64,000 bases of DNA, from contig JASDFA010000007.1 of NCBI GenBank assembly GCA_035772735.1, positions 71,586,501-71,650,500 on the forward strand, written 5' to 3'. This document shows, piece by piece, positions 20,811 to 32,777 of the stretch. The stretch's first letter is position 1. The number at the start of each line of letters is the position of its first letter. The stretch comes from Datura wrightii. Lineage: Eukaryota > Streptophyta > Magnoliopsida > Solanales > Solanaceae. The notes under the pieces are model-generated. The model was not told the DNA's origin, searched no databases, and was given only the letters and a program-made list of their open reading frames with translations. The translations under genes were made by a program, and so were the position numbers.

Positions 20811-21189
20811 AATACGAGAGTTTTAATTTCTAGGCTACTGTTCTTGGCTAGCAACATGAGGAAGAGATTAACCGGATTATTATTACAATCGAATTCATTA
20901 CTTGTTCTTAACCTTGGCATGCTCATATCCATAGTTTAAATTCACGGTAAATAATTGTTAATAGTTTTAGTATATATTTTATAAACAAAAACTCAATTAA
21001 CTGTTGGTTACGTTGTTGTTAGCATAGTTAGAAGTAAGATAAGAATATAGTATACTTAGGCAAATTTTACATACCCTGAGCCTCCTTGGATCGATACTTG
21101 GCTTATTTAGCCACTTTATTACTTGTTTGACCACGTGCACTTGCGTGTCGGTTTATAATATATAATACCAATCGAAATAGCACCAAACA
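20811..21189 (+). repeat. C2 3' LTR remnant
   Basis: These 379 bp correspond to 14487-14865 of the 5' LTR with no gap and two visible differences (C/T in 'GCTTA(C/T)TTAGCC' and G/A in the last bases). The upstream 1,072 bp of the LTR and its polypurine tract are deleted. Confidence 0.9.
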
Positions 21190-22814
21190 TTATTTCTTGA
21201 AAATTCGCTTGGTGTATCGGAACCTCGCCGAGTAAAGGTTTCCGAAATTACTTTAAATTGAGTCCTAAGCGGCTACAGGCAATAGGTAAGAACTTCTACC
21301 TTCTAAATTCTCGAGAATTGGCAAGTTTTTGGCTAAATTAATCGAAATTAGAGTTATAGTCAATCCTATGGAAAGATATTGCTCTTTGCCGATTGTTAGT
21401 ATTGAAATAGTCTGATTTTCTCAACATAAGGGCTGCAAATTGGTGGAGTTACTGACTTCAGGTTGGAATTGCTCGAGTGCATAAAAATCATCAATTAAGG
21501 TATGTTAAGGCTAATTTCTTTCGGCAAGTGACTCCTGTTGTTTAGCTGATAAGATCAATACCTTGTAGTAGCTAGTGCTATAGTATTGTGGTCAGCTGCT
21601 GCCAGACAATTTGAGATTATAGTTTAGTAGTCCTCGTTAGGAGGCTTATACCAAGTTCTAATGATCGTCAGAGGCAACGTAGGAATTCCTTGTTCAGTTG
21701 TTATCGATTAGAAGGATTAGTAGGTGCCTTGTTACCACCTCGAGGACACAGAGGGTTGAGGGTGGCTGTTAGTGTATCTTGCTAAACTAAGCAGCTAGGA
21801 CATAGTTGGGCGACACCATATATAGTTCTACGCCGGTACAGCTGCAAGAGCCCATATGGCTCAGACACAGTTACAAGAGCTTAGACGGCTCAGATACAAT
21901 TATAGGAGCCCAGACGGCTCAGATACAGTTACAGCAGCCCAGACAACTCAGATATAGTTACAGGATCCCAAAAGGTTCAAATACAGCTACAAGAGCCCAA
22001 ACAACTCAAATACAGCTACAGGAGCCCAGACAGCTCAGATATAGCTGTAGGAGCCCAGATGGCTCAGACCCAGTTGCAGGAGCCTACCAGGCTCAAATAT
22101 AGCTTCAACGATCGAGTATACCTTAGTCAGAGCATGCCTACTAGCCTATAATAGTTCGGATAGGAGGAATGTGCATTGCCTGTACTTACCAGGGCTTATG
22201 GGGGACCAGGTAGGTTATTCTGTGTTGGTTGTACCTTACAGGCTTATGAGGGTCCGGTTAGGTTCTTATTTGTATATGTACTTGCTAGTTATATTCCCGA
22301 TTGTAAAGCTGTTCAAGTTAAATTCCTATCCTCATTGCTTACTTTTAGTTCTTCTATTGGCTTTATTCAGATTTCATTACTGTCTTACATATTCGGTACA
22401 TATCGTACTGATGCCCATCTTTAGGGCGCTACATTACTTGCCTGCACGTGTAGATAGATGTGGTCCAGGACCTTCCTAGCTGCCAGCCAGAGTCAGCAAT
22501 CCAGTCAGCTCCTTTTCTCCAGAGTTGATAGTTGGATAAGGTCTATTCTTTTGCTGTATAACTTTTGGGTAGGTTGGGGCCCAATCCCGATAATTATTCC
22601 ACTCCTATAGCCTTGCAGGCTACCATTTCTTAGTTGTTAGTTATTGTTGGCTAGGTGGGGCCTATATATATTATATTTTGAATGGTGGCCGTGTGGAGCC
22701 TAGTGTAGCTGGTTAGTTAGCGGCTTTGTCGGCCATAGTATGAGTATGATTACCTGTTTTTCATTCTGCTATAACTAGGCAGCGTGGTGTTCTTGTCTTC
22801 CCGCATAGGATCCC
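21190..22814 (+). repeat. A1 3' LTR, part 2
   Basis: It resumes with the TSD copy TTATT and continues 'CTTGAAAATTCGC', matching the 5' LTR from about 678. It runs to the GCATAGGATCCC site, where A2 inserted (TSD ATCCC at 22810-22814). Confidence 0.8.
21839..22099 (+). repeat. 29-bp minisatellite, nine copies, in A1 LTR
   Basis: Nine diverged head-to-tail copies of a 29-bp unit of the form 'CAGTTACAGGAGCCCAGACG' plus 'GCTCAGATA'. There are no unique spacers, so it is a tandem repeat, not a CRISPR array. About two decayed units persist in the 5' LTR near 1330-1400. The 98-codon frame across it arises because the unit is stop-poor. Confidence 0.85.
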
Positions 22815-25049
22815 TGTCATACCCCACCTTGGGGGGGTATGACAGGCACCTGGTGCCTACTAAACTCTGGCTCTATTTCAAGAAACGAACCGGCTATATA
22901 GCGGCTGTAAATACAGCCCCCGGCCGATTAGGCCTATAGCCACCTGCAATGCACAACAGCTAACCAGAACGATGACACTATAATCTAAAGCAACTGCTAT
23001 TCACATTTGTGACCAACAAGGTCACTAACTATAACCAGAAGAAGCCCCACGCGGCCAACATCAACAACTAAACACATATATACATGCACGGACCCACACG
23101 AACGACTCCACCACCGCAGGGAAACATCATTCTGCAAGCCTCTAGGAAGTAATAATAGAATGGTTGGGACAGGGCCCCGACCTACCCAAACTGTAATAAA
23201 AAAGGAAATAGGAACAATCTCCGACTGTCTAGCTCCGGAGGATAGGAGCTGATAACTCTGCTGACTGGATCACGAGGGATCGACTCCTCGTCTATGTGTA
23301 CCTGCAGGCAAGCAATGCAGCGCCCCCATGGGCGTCAGTACCACGGGTACTGAGTATGCAAAGCAACTGGATACAACTGAATACAAATTAAATAACTAGC
23401 AATTCTGAATTGCAGGAGATAACTGAATCTGTAAGAACTGATATGAACTGAATCAGACTTTCTGTGCTGTGATAGGGAAGGAGCGTACCTGTAGACGCGG
23501 TGGCCTATAGTCTATTAACTAATATATAACACATAAATACACACATATATATATATATAGCAATCAAGAGCCAATACCAACCCCCATAAGCCGGATGGCG
23601 CCAAGCAAGCAAACAATCTATATATCCCTACCCGGGTCAAAACCAGCCAAAAATAAGTCACTCCACTCATCTGCTAACTACGAGCACCTCTGCCGGCCCC
23701 CTGGGTCTCCAGCTCGGACTATGGCCTCTGATATAAATAACTATGTCTGAGTTCGGAGGACTCCTATACTGTATCTATAACTGTAACTGTATCTGAATCT
23801 GTTCCCTGGGCGCTTGCGCACAACAGGGCTATCTGTACTGTAATGCTGATCAGCCTGATATGGGGAAAGCTTCATTCCATCTTCGTCCAAACTGGGGACG
23901 GCATGCCATTCCTTGGAGTGACGTAAACCCACCCTTTCAGTGGGCGACACAGTTACCAACCCAGGGGCGGCGAGGACGCTCAAAAGGGTGTCCTCACGAC
24001 ACAACCAAGTCTCAACAAACAATAAGCACACACATATATATATATATATAGCAAGCATTTTTAAACTGAAAAATACTATCTGAATTCTGATCTCTTTCTA
24101 TATTATACTGATTCTCATATTGCTTTATACTGAATCTGTGATCTTTATCTAACTGCATGGCTAATCTGTAGACAAGATACTATCTGACTATCTGATTTTA
24201 CATTACTAACTCTTATTTTGAATATCTGTCATATTATTCTAGAAACATGCTTGCTAATCACATACTGGGCTATACTAAGTCTGGAATGCTAACTTGCCAT
24301 TTTGGCGCATGCTTTACTAACTTTCGGACTGAGTACGATAAAACAACGCAAACCAGATTTACTGAACTTGCACAATACTCAACATTCAACTCCGGGAATT
24401 CTACTACGGAGTTTACTGTGCTATAGAAGGCTAAAACTACTAACTTGCCGAAGAAACTGGCTTTACATACCTTAACCTCGGTTTATCCGACTAACGTTCG
24501 AAGCTCGGTCAGTACTCTAGCTATTTCTCCCAACTGCATTTACATATATGTCAATTAGAACTAAATACATTAATATCCAAGAGAAATTATCACTTTTGAT
24601 ATATATTTATCCCAAACTTCAACTTATCGGAAAACGGTCGAAAAGTGGTTATTTCTCGATAGTCTAGAAGGGATAAATGCTCACTGCAAGGCAAGGAACA
24701 CATTGGTACTAATTTAAAGCAATTCTATTTACTTTATCTCGGTAGCACGATGTTTCGCTGGCCAAATTTCATGAAACCAACTTCGTAGGATTGCTCTCTG
24801 CAGCTTTACACCTCGGTATCTAAGCCGAAACGGAGTTTAGACCGCGTTTCGTAGCGTAATCGGCAAGAAATATATGTAAATAGTCGTGGGTTTCCTTTTC
24901 CCTATCTATATTCCCCTGTTTTCTGGAAATTATTGATATATATGAAAAAAATCGACTTTTCCCTTTTTTTTTTATTTGCTTGCCTTCTAAATCCCTTAAC
25001 CAACATGCCATTAGGCTATTTATTCATTTAAAATTTATGGGGTGTAACA
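22815..25049 (-). repeat. A2 3' LTR
   Basis: The minus strand starts TGTTACACCCC (25049) and ends GGGGTATGACA (22815). Length 2,235 bp. Contains short (AT)n runs near 23550 and 24033. The 105-codon minus frame 23741-24058 and its twin at 31187-31555 reflect LTR identity rather than a gene. Confidence 0.92.
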
Positions 25050-25064
25050 TCCTCCCCTCCTTAA
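25050..25064 (-). other. A2 polypurine tract
   Basis: The minus strand reads CTTAAGGAGGGGAGGA directly before the TGTTACACCCC start of the 3' LTR. Confidence 0.85.
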
Positions 25065-25324
25065 GAACATTCGTTCTCGAATGACATTCTGACTTATAGA
25101 AATCTTAACTAGCTGACTTATCCTTGGAAAAAAAAATTTCGGCAGAGTTTCCCCTGTATTATGGACTATCTCAAAATTCTTGAAAAGCAGAAAAGCCCAA
25201 TACAGGTACTCCACACGATATAATAATATTCATATATAACTGTCTAAAATCATTTGCCTTCTTTCATATATGAAATATAAGCATTCATAAGGAAAAATAG
25301 TTCTAACATACCTCCTGTTTGCCT

Positions 25325-26800
25325 ATGCCTGGAATAAGTGGGGATATCTGGCTTTCATGTCCTCCTAGGCTTCCTAGGTCATCTCTTCTCGGTTCCTATT
25401 ACGCCACAATACCTTGACAGACGCGATATATTTAGTTCTCAATCTACGAATCTGTCTGTCTAAGATAGCTACTGGAACCTCTTCATATGCTAACTCTTCT
25501 GTGACCTGGACATCCTGAACTGGAACAACTGTGGAAGGGTCTCCTACGAACTTCCTTAACATAGATACATGGAGTACTGGGTGAACAAACTCTAATTCTG
25601 GGGGCAAGTTCAATTCGTATGCTACTCGGCCTATTCTTCGCCGAATTTGATATGGCCCAATGAACCTCGGGCTAAGCTTGCCTTTCTTGCCAAGTCTCAT
25701 CACCCCTTTCATCGGAGACACTTTCAAATATACCCAGTCATCCACTACAAATTCTAAATTTCTACGCCGCATATCTACATAAGACTTCTAGCGGCTCTAA
25801 GCAGTCAGTAGGCGTTCTCTGATAAGCTTCACCGCCTCTTTTGACTGATGAATAATATCCGGCCCAATCAGTGCTGTCTCCCCCGCTTCAAACCAGCCAA
25901 CGGGTGACCTACATCTCCGCTCGTATAATGCTGCATAGGGCGCCATCTGGATAGCTGAATGATAACTGTTATTATAGGCAAATTCAATCAACGGCAGATT
26001 CTCATCCCAGCTACCCCCAAAATCTAGTACACACACTCGTAGCATATCTTTGAGAGCTCGAATAGTTCGTTCTGCTTGCCCGTCTGTCTGAGGATGAAAG
26101 GCGGTACTTAAGTTAATCTGTGTCCCCAAGCCTCTCTAGAACGACTGCCAGAATCTCGCTGTAAATTGTGCTCCTCTATCTGAGATAATAGACATCGGAA
26201 CACCGTGCAATCTGACTATCTCTTTGATATACAGTTCAGCATAATCCGCAGCACAGAATGTAGTTCGTACTGGCAGGAAATGGCTGATTTTGTTAATCTG
26301 TCAACGATTACCCAAATAGAATCATTTCTACGTCTGGTACGAGGTAACCCTGTTACAAAATCCATATTTATTGCTTCCCATTTCCACAAAGGCACGGCTA
26401 TATCCTGCGTCAGACCACCCGGTTTCTGATGTTCTACTTTCACCTGCTGGCAGTTAGGACATCTATATACAAATTCAACTATTTCAGCTTTCATGCCTAG
26501 CCACCAGTAGATGTCTCTGATGTCGTGGTACATTTTCGTTGCTCCTGGATGGAGGGAATAGCGAGCGTAATGTACCTCATGCATGATCTACTGGCGAAGC
26601 CCTGAAACATTCGGGACACATAGGCGGCCCTTACAACGCAACACTTCATCCTCAGTCACTTGGAAATCTGGCTCCTTACCTTTCTGAACTCTATCTCTAA
26701 GCTGGACTAAGTCAGGGTCCTCGTACTGCCGTTCTTTTACCTCTGTAACTAATGATGACATAGCAGAGTTCTGAATCACCGCTCTGTTATTTTCTGTTTC
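25325..26800 (-). pseudogene. A2 integrase with chromodomain-like tail
   Basis: Starting near 26800 on the minus strand: the zinc-binding region 'HYARYSLHPGATKMYHDIR' and 'CPNCQQVK' (H-H-C-C) in the frame 26584-26216; then core 'NMDFVTGLP' (first Asp). A frameshift near 26270-26216 damages the middle; the second Asp region lies around 26190-26160. 'HPQTDGQAERTIRALKD' (Glu) is in frame 26129-25797. The frame 25772-25374 carries 'DDWVYLKVSPMKG', 'GKLSPRFIGPY', and the chromodomain-like 'VPVAILDRQIRRLRTKYIASVKVLWRNR', stopping at TGA/TAG codons where A1 reads Trp. Integrates cDNA, and the tail may direct it to heterochromatin in this family. Inactive because of stops at about 26587, 25796, 25773 and 25374. 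Confidence 0.88.
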
Positions 26801-28780
26801 TACTACTCAAACGGCTAAACCAGCTAGCTGATGAATTTCCTTGGCTAACTCCCGCTTCTCGGGCCGCAAATACACTAAACTCCCCATTGACTTACGGTTG
26901 AGGGCATCTGCTACTACATTAGCTCTCCCTGGGTGGTAGAGAATATTTACATCATAAGCTTTCAGCAATTCTAACCAGCGACGCTGCCGCAGATTTAACT
27001 CCCTCTATGTGAAAATGTACTGCAGGCTTTTATGATCTGTAAAAATGTCTACATGAACGCCATACAGATAATGCCTCCAGATTTTTAGAGCGTGGATCAC
27101 TGCGGCCAGTTCCAGGTCATGGGTCGGATAGTTCTTTTCGTGCTTCCTCAGCTGTCTAGAAGCATAAGCAATTACCTTTCCATGCTGCATTAGCACACAA
27201 CCCAGTCCAATTCCTGAAGCGTCGCAATACACCGCATACCCATCTGTTCCCTCTGGCAATGCTAGTACTGGGGCGGAGGTCAATCTGTCTTTCAACTCTT
27301 GAAAACTCTACTCACATGCCTCCGTTCACTGAAATTTCGCTGCTTTCTGTGTCAGCTTTGTCAGAGGCGCTGTTATAATGGAGAATCCTTTAACAAATCT
27401 CCGGTAATACCCTGCTAAACCCAGAAAACTGCGGACCTCGATCGGAGTGGTAGGTCTGGGCCATGTCTTGACCGTCTCTATTTTTTGTGTGTCCACTTGT
27501 ATACTAGCATCCGACACAATATGCCCCAAGAAGGCTACTGAGTTCAGCCAAAATTCACACCTGGAGAACTTACCATATAATTGACGATCCCTGAGAATCT
27601 GGAGCACTGTCCGTAAATGAGCCTGGTGATCTGCTTCAGAGCTAGAATACACCAGAATATCATCAATAAACACTATCACGAACAGGTCCAGGTATGGTCT
27701 GAAAATGCTATTCATAAGGTCCATGAATATTGCTGGGGCATTCGTCAACCCAAAGGACATAACTAGGAATTCAAAGTGTCTATATCGGGTCCTGAAAGAC
27801 GTTTTGGGAATGTCTCTTTCACGAACTCGAACCTGATGATATCCGAACCGCAAGTCAATCTTGGAGAAATATCTGGCCCCCTGTAACTGATCAAACAAAT
27901 CATCTATTCTGGGAAGCGGATACTTATTCTTTATTGTAACTTTATTCAGCTGCCGGTAATCTATACACATGCGGAGCGAGCCATCCTTCTTTCTCACAAA
28001 TAGAACCGACGCACCCCATGGTGAAGTACTCGGCCTGATAAAACCCTTATCTAGCAGGTCCTTCAGATGCTCCTTTAATTCTCTGAGTTCAGCAGGAGCC
28101 ATGCGATACGGAGGAATTGATATAGGCTGAGTGCTTGGTAGCAAGTCAATTGCAAAATCTATCTCCCTTTCTGGGGGAATACCAGGTAACTTGTCTGGAA
28201 ATACATCAGGGGATTCATTCACCACCGGAACAGACTGAAGTGTCGGAGATTCTACCCGAACATCTTGAACCCTGACTAGGTGGTAGATACATCCCTTAGT
28301 TATCAATTTCCTTGCCTGAAGGTAGGAAATAAACCTACCTTTTGGAGTAGCTGTGCTGCCTTTCCACTCTCGCACTGCCTCTCCTGGAAAGTGGAATTGG
28401 ACCATCTTGGTCCAACATTCTACATTGGCATAGCACGGCACTAACCAATCCATACCCATAATGGCATCGAAATCAATCATTTCTAGCTCTACCAGATCTA
28501 CGGTAGTCTGACGATCAGCAACCTCTACTGTACACCCTCGGTAAATTTTGCTAGCTATAATAGAGTCACCGACGGGTGTGGATACTGAAAAGGGCTGCTG
28601 TAATAACGTTGGTGCGACATTAAACTTTTGAGCCACAAATGGGTTAATATATGACAGAGTGGACCCTGGATCAATCAGTACATAAGCAGGGCATGAACAG
28701 ATAGTCATCATACCTGTCACTACGTCTGGAGACGCCTCTGAGTCTTGTCTCCCTGGTAATGCATAGATACGGCTTGAGCC
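26800..28780 (-). pseudogene. A2 protease, reverse transcriptase and RNase H
   Basis: A 464-codon frame (28720-27326) holds the protease with 'VLIDPGSTLSYINPF' (DPGS in place of the common D[ST]G[AS]) and RT: 'GFIRPSTSPWGASVLFVRKKDGSLRMCIDYR' region, 'YFSKIDLRFGYHQVRV', and catalytic 'FIDDILVYS', the two Asp codons at 27659-27664. RNase H follows in frame 27295-27005 after one stop: 'YCDASGIGLGCVLMQ', 'YASRQLRKHEKNYPTHDLELA' and 'FTDHKSLQYIF'. A further stop at 27004 and the spacer 'RANVVADALNRKSMGS' lead to integrase. This is the best-preserved RT in the window and would convert element RNA to DNA, but two stops disrupt the polyprotein. Confidence 0.9.
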
Positions 28781-28789
28781 CGCACCTAA

Positions 28790-30108
28790 ACTAGAGGCTC
28801 CTAATCTACTGAGGCCTCTACCTGCTGAACCTGAGGGCCTACGCCCTGCTGAGGCTGCTGGAGCTCATGGCCCTACGGATCCCTTGTCCTAACTATCTCT
28901 GCTCTCTTGTCCCCTGGCCGGACAATCTCTCATGCGGTGTCCCTCCTTCCCGCAAATATAACACCCCGAGGAGCCATATCTACAAGCTTCGATATGAGGT
29001 CGGCCTTAATTAGGGTAGGGTGGGGGTGTAAATCTGCTCTGCTCTCCCCTTCTCTGCTATGGGGAATCTACTGTTCGAGAACTGCCACCAGACTCTGACT
29101 GCCCTCGATGAGCAAATCTACCTTGCTGCTGCTGCTGTGGTGGAGGTGGGGGTCTAGGGGGTCTGTCTGACAATCGGGGCCTGGGTCCTCTCTGAACCTC
29201 CCTCTGCATATCATCTGATCTGTCTCTGTGGCGCTATTCCTGATTTGTCTATCTACTGCCCTGTTGCCACTGTCGAAGGCCCTCAATGGTCTGGCAAAGG
29301 CCTGTACTCGGGAAATATCCATATCTTCTCGTAACGTAGCCGTCATGCAAGCTTTAATATAATCCGGGTTCAGACCCATAATGAACCGGTGGACTCTGGA
29401 TGACATAGTGTCCACAAAGGCTGGAGCATAGCGGGCTAAGGAGTCAAACTGTAAAGCATATTCTCGTACGCTCCTCGCCCCCTGTTCCAAATGGAAAAAC
29501 TGATCCATCCGGGCTTGCCGGGTCTCTCGTGGCAAGTAACGGTCCAGGAAGGCCTCCGAGAAGCTGGTCCAGGTCGGAGGGGCAACATCTCTCCCTCGAG
29601 ACCTTTCCCAACTCTCGTACCATAATACAGCTATGTCCCGCAACCGAAACAATGCCAGCTCAATTGATTCTTTAGGGGTCACATGCATAACCCGGAAAAT
29701 TCTCTACATCTGATCTAGGAAATCCTGGGGGTCCTCTTCTTGATCTGACCCAGTGAACTGCCGGGGTCCCAATGCAAAGAATTCTCTAACCCTGGAACTA
29801 CCTGGCCCACCTAGAGATTCTGCTGCTGCAGGTGGTACTGGCTGACGCAGAGTAGCTAGCATCTAGGTTAACATAACCACCGCACTACGTAGCTCCTGAT
29901 CAGATAAAGTGGGTGCAGGAGCTATGGGAGGCGGTGCTGCCTCAAATGGTGCCTGACGAGGTGGAGACTGCTGGGAGGGTCGAGATGACACCTCTACATC
30001 GCCCTCAGACCGGGCTGAGTTTGGCTGTAAGTGAGGCATCCTGCTGGTGCCCTCGCCTGCTGCTGTATCTAATCTCCTGCCTGTAGCAGGGTGCCACTGA
30101 TCTGCCAT
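28790..30108 (-). pseudogene. A2 gag
   Basis: ATG at 30106-30108 begins 'MADQWHPATGRRLD'. A stop at about 29862 (TAG) interrupts the N-terminal part. The capsid-like domain lies in frame 29688-29068: 'ALFRLRDIAVLWYESW', 'FLDRYLPRETRQARMDQF', 'SVREYALQFDSLARYAP', 'RFIMGLNPDYI'. The zinc knuckle (about 28965-28920) has a complete CX2CX4HX4C pattern, 'CYICGKEGHRMRDC'. Gag forms the particle and binds element RNA. At least three stops or shifts are visible. Confidence 0.88.
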
Positions 30109-30307
30109 AGTATCTGTAGACAAAGAGGGTGGTAAGTTTCAAAAGAACCAACCCTATACTGTACTGTGCTATGGCATGACTGAGTATGAAAGAAGGGTAA
30201 CCATCCTATTATGCCTTGCAGCCTCCTGCCTATAGTATGTGGTGAACAACACATCCATAGACAAGACTCTACTTAGCAAAGCTTGCAGACTCCCTGGGAC
30301 ACGAACT

Positions 30308-30319
30308 GCTCTGATACCA
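30308..30319 (-). other. A2 primer-binding site (initiator Met tRNA)
   Basis: The minus strand reads TGGTATCAGAGC, a perfect match to the plant initiator-Met PBS, four bases from the LTR end. Confidence 0.93.
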
Positions 30320-30323
30320 AGTT

Positions 30324-32559
30324 TGTCACACCCCACCTTGGGGGGTATGACGGGCACCTGGTGCCTACTAGACTTTGGCTCTATTTCAAGAAATGAACCG
30401 GCTATATAGCGGCTATAAATATAGCCCCCGGCCGATTAGGCCTATAGCCACCTGCAATGCACAATAGCTAACCAGAACGATGACACTATAATCTGAAACA
30501 ACTGTTATTCACATTTGTGGCCGACAAGGTCACTAACTATAACCAAAAGAAGGCCCCATGCGGCCAACATCAACAACTAAACACATATATACATGCACGG
30601 CCCCACAGGACTAGCTCCACCACCACAGGGAAACATCAGTCTGCAAGCCTCTAGGAAATAATAATAGAATGGTCGGGACAGGGCCCCGACCTATCCAAAC
30701 TGTAATAAAAAAGGAAATAGGAACAACCTCCGACTGTCTAGCTCTGGAGGATAGGAGCTGATAACTCTGCTGACTGGATCATGAGGGATTGACTCCTCGT
30801 CTATGTGTACCTGCAGGCAAGCAATGAAGTGCCCCCACGGGCATCAGTACCACGGGTACTGAGTATACAAAGAAACTGGATACAACTGAATACATATAAC
30901 ATAACTAGTAATTCTGAATAGCAGGAGATAACTGAATCTGTAAGAACTGATATGAACTGAATCAGACTTTCTGTGCTGTGATAGGGCAGGAGCGTACCTG
31001 TAGACGCGGAGGCCTATTGTCTATTAACTAATATATAGCACATAAATACATATATATATATATATATAGCAAACAAGAGCCAATACCAACTCCCATAAGT
31101 CAGATGGTGCCAAGTAAGCAAACAATCTATATACCCCCACCAGGGTCAAAACCAGCCAAAAATAAGTCACTCCATTCATCTGCTAACTACGAGCACCTCT
31201 GCCGGCCCCTTGTGTCTCCAGCTCGGGCTATGGCCTCTGATATAAATAACTGTGTCTGAGTCCGGAGGACTCCTATACTGTATCTGTAACTGTATTTGAA
31301 TTTGTTCCCTGGGCGTTTGTGCACAACAAGGCTATCTGTACTGTAATGCTGATCAGCCTGATATGGGGAAAGCTTCATCCCATCTTCGTCCAAACTAAGG
31401 AAGGCATGCCACTCCTTGGAGTGACGTAAACCCACCCACTCAGTGGGTGACACAGTTACCAACCCAGGGGCGACGAGTACGCTCAAAAGGGTGTCCTCAC
31501 GACACAACCAAGTCTCAACAAACAATAAGCACATATATATATATATATATAGCAAGCATGTTTAAACTGAAAAATACTATTTGAATTCTGATTTCTTATT
31601 CTGATCTCTTTCTGTATTATACTGATTCTCATACTGCTTTATACTGAATATGTGATCTTTATCTAACTGCATGGCTAATCTGTAGCCAAGATACTATCTG
31701 ACTATCTGATTTTACTTTACTAACTCTTATTCTGAATATCTGTCATATTATTCTAAAAACATGCTTGCTAATCACATACTGGGCTATACTGAGTCTGGAA
31801 TGCTAACTTGCCATTTTGGCGCATGCTTTACTAGCTTTCGGACTGAGTATGATATAACAACGCAAACCAGATTTACTGAACTTGCACAATACTCAACATT
31901 CAACTCCGGGAATTCTACTATAGAGTTTACTGTCCTATACAAGGCTAAAACTACTAACTTGCCGAAGAAACTGGCTTTACATACCTTAACCTCGGTTTAT
32001 CCGACTAACGGATGAAGCTCGGTCAGTACTCTAGCTATTTCTCCCAAATGCATTTACATATATGTCAATTAGAACTAAATACATTAATATCCGAGAGAAA
32101 TTATCACTTTTGATATATATTTATCCCAAACTTCGACTTATCGAGAAACGGTCAAAAACTCGTTTTTTCTCGATAGTCCAGAAGGGATAAATGCTCACTG
32201 TAAGGCTAAGAACACATTGGTACTAATTTAAAGCAATTCTATTTACTTTACCTCGATAGCATGACATTTTGCGGGCCAAATTTCACGAAACCAACTCTGT
32301 AGGATTGCTCTCTGCAGCTTTATACCTCGGTATCTAAGCCGAAACAGAGTTTAGACCGCGTTTCGTAGCGTAATTGGCAAGAGATATATGTAAATAGTCA
32401 TGGGTTTCCTTTTCCCTATCTATATTCCTCTGTTTTCTGGAAATTATTGATATATATGAAAAAAACCGAATTTTCCCTTTTTTTTTTGCTTGCCTTCTAA
32501 ATCCCTTAACAAACATGCCATTAGGCTATTTATTCATTTAAAATTTACGGGGTGTAACA
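30324..32559 (-). repeat. A2 5' LTR
   Basis: The minus strand starts TGTTACACCCC (32559) and ends GGGGTGTGACA (30324). Length 2,236 bp, nearly equal to the 3' LTR. Confidence 0.92.
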
Positions 32560-32564
32560 ATCCC

Positions 32565-32777
32565 TTTTATCGCCTTGTTGTTGGGTTAACTATTTTTCTT
32601 TACAGGAGCTGCGTGGCCTTGTCGGCCTGAGGCTGTGTTTACAGCCGAGATATAGCCCATTTTTTTCTTGATATTAAGTTACTGGCAAGCACCAGAGGTT
32701 CCTATGCCCAGTCAGGTTAGCCCAGGTCCCAGTATGGCACTAGGTGCCAGTGATGCCCCCCCAAGATGGGTGTAACA
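32565..32777 (+). repeat. A1 3' LTR, part 3 (end)
   Basis: After the second ATCCC the sequence matches the end of the A1 5' LTR (about 2101-2315): 'GGCCTTGTCGGCC', 'TGTTTACAGCCGAGATATAGCC', 'CCCAGTCAGGTTAGC', 'GGTGCCAGTGATGC', ending GGGTGTAACA. Confidence 0.8.

Larger units (their letters stand above)
13415..21189 (+). mobile_element. C2: non-autonomous Athila-like element with two ORFs
   Basis: The element is flanked by TTATT on both sides (13410-13414 and 21190-21194). Order: 5' LTR (13415-14865), Asp-tRNA PBS (14872-14889), gag-protease (15006-17403), hairpin block (17414-17462), GC-rich inverted repeats (17715-17880), predicted leader intron (18071-18771), second ORF (18777-19995), 3' noncoding region, and only the last 379 bp of the 3' LTR (20811-21189). 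RT, RNase H and integrase are absent. The 379-bp LTR remnant differs from the 5' LTR at only two positions I could find, so insertion is recent relative to C3 and A2. Confidence 0.9.
22815..32559 (-). mobile_element. A2: Tekay/Del-like chromovirus with both LTRs, minus strand
   Basis: The 9,745-bp element is flanked by ATCCC on both sides (22810-22814 and 32560-32564). On the minus strand: 5' LTR (32559-30324), Met-tRNA PBS, gag, protease, RT, RNase H, integrase with chromodomain-like tail, polypurine tract, 3' LTR (25049-22815). By eye the first 250 bp of the LTRs differ at roughly 5%, mainly transitions. Stops and frameshifts in gag and pol make it defective. It inserted into the LTR of the related element A1. 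Confidence 0.93.
235..32777 (+). mobile_element. A1: old, split Ty3/gypsy chromovirus (Tekay/Del-like)
   Basis: The pieces lie in element order on the plus strand: 5' LTR (235-2315), Met-tRNA-type PBS (2320), leader (2332-2450 and 4791-4864), gag N-terminal half (4865-5551), gag zinc knuckle and protease (8881-9520), integrase with chromodomain-like tail (about 11596-12725), polypurine tract (12980-12996), and 3' LTR in three parts (12997-13414, 21190-22814, 32565-32777). RT, RNase H and the start of integrase are missing. Insertions B, C1, C5, C2 and A2 separate the parts. The right flank ATGCC does not match the left flank CTATG, so no target-site duplication is visible. Family assignment rests on similarity to A2, which carries the same domains and related LTR ends. 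Confidence 0.8.

Noticed and set aside
21839..22099. Regularly spaced repeats that could suggest a CRISPR array
   Set aside because: Units are head-to-tail 29-bp copies without unique spacers, in a plant LTR.
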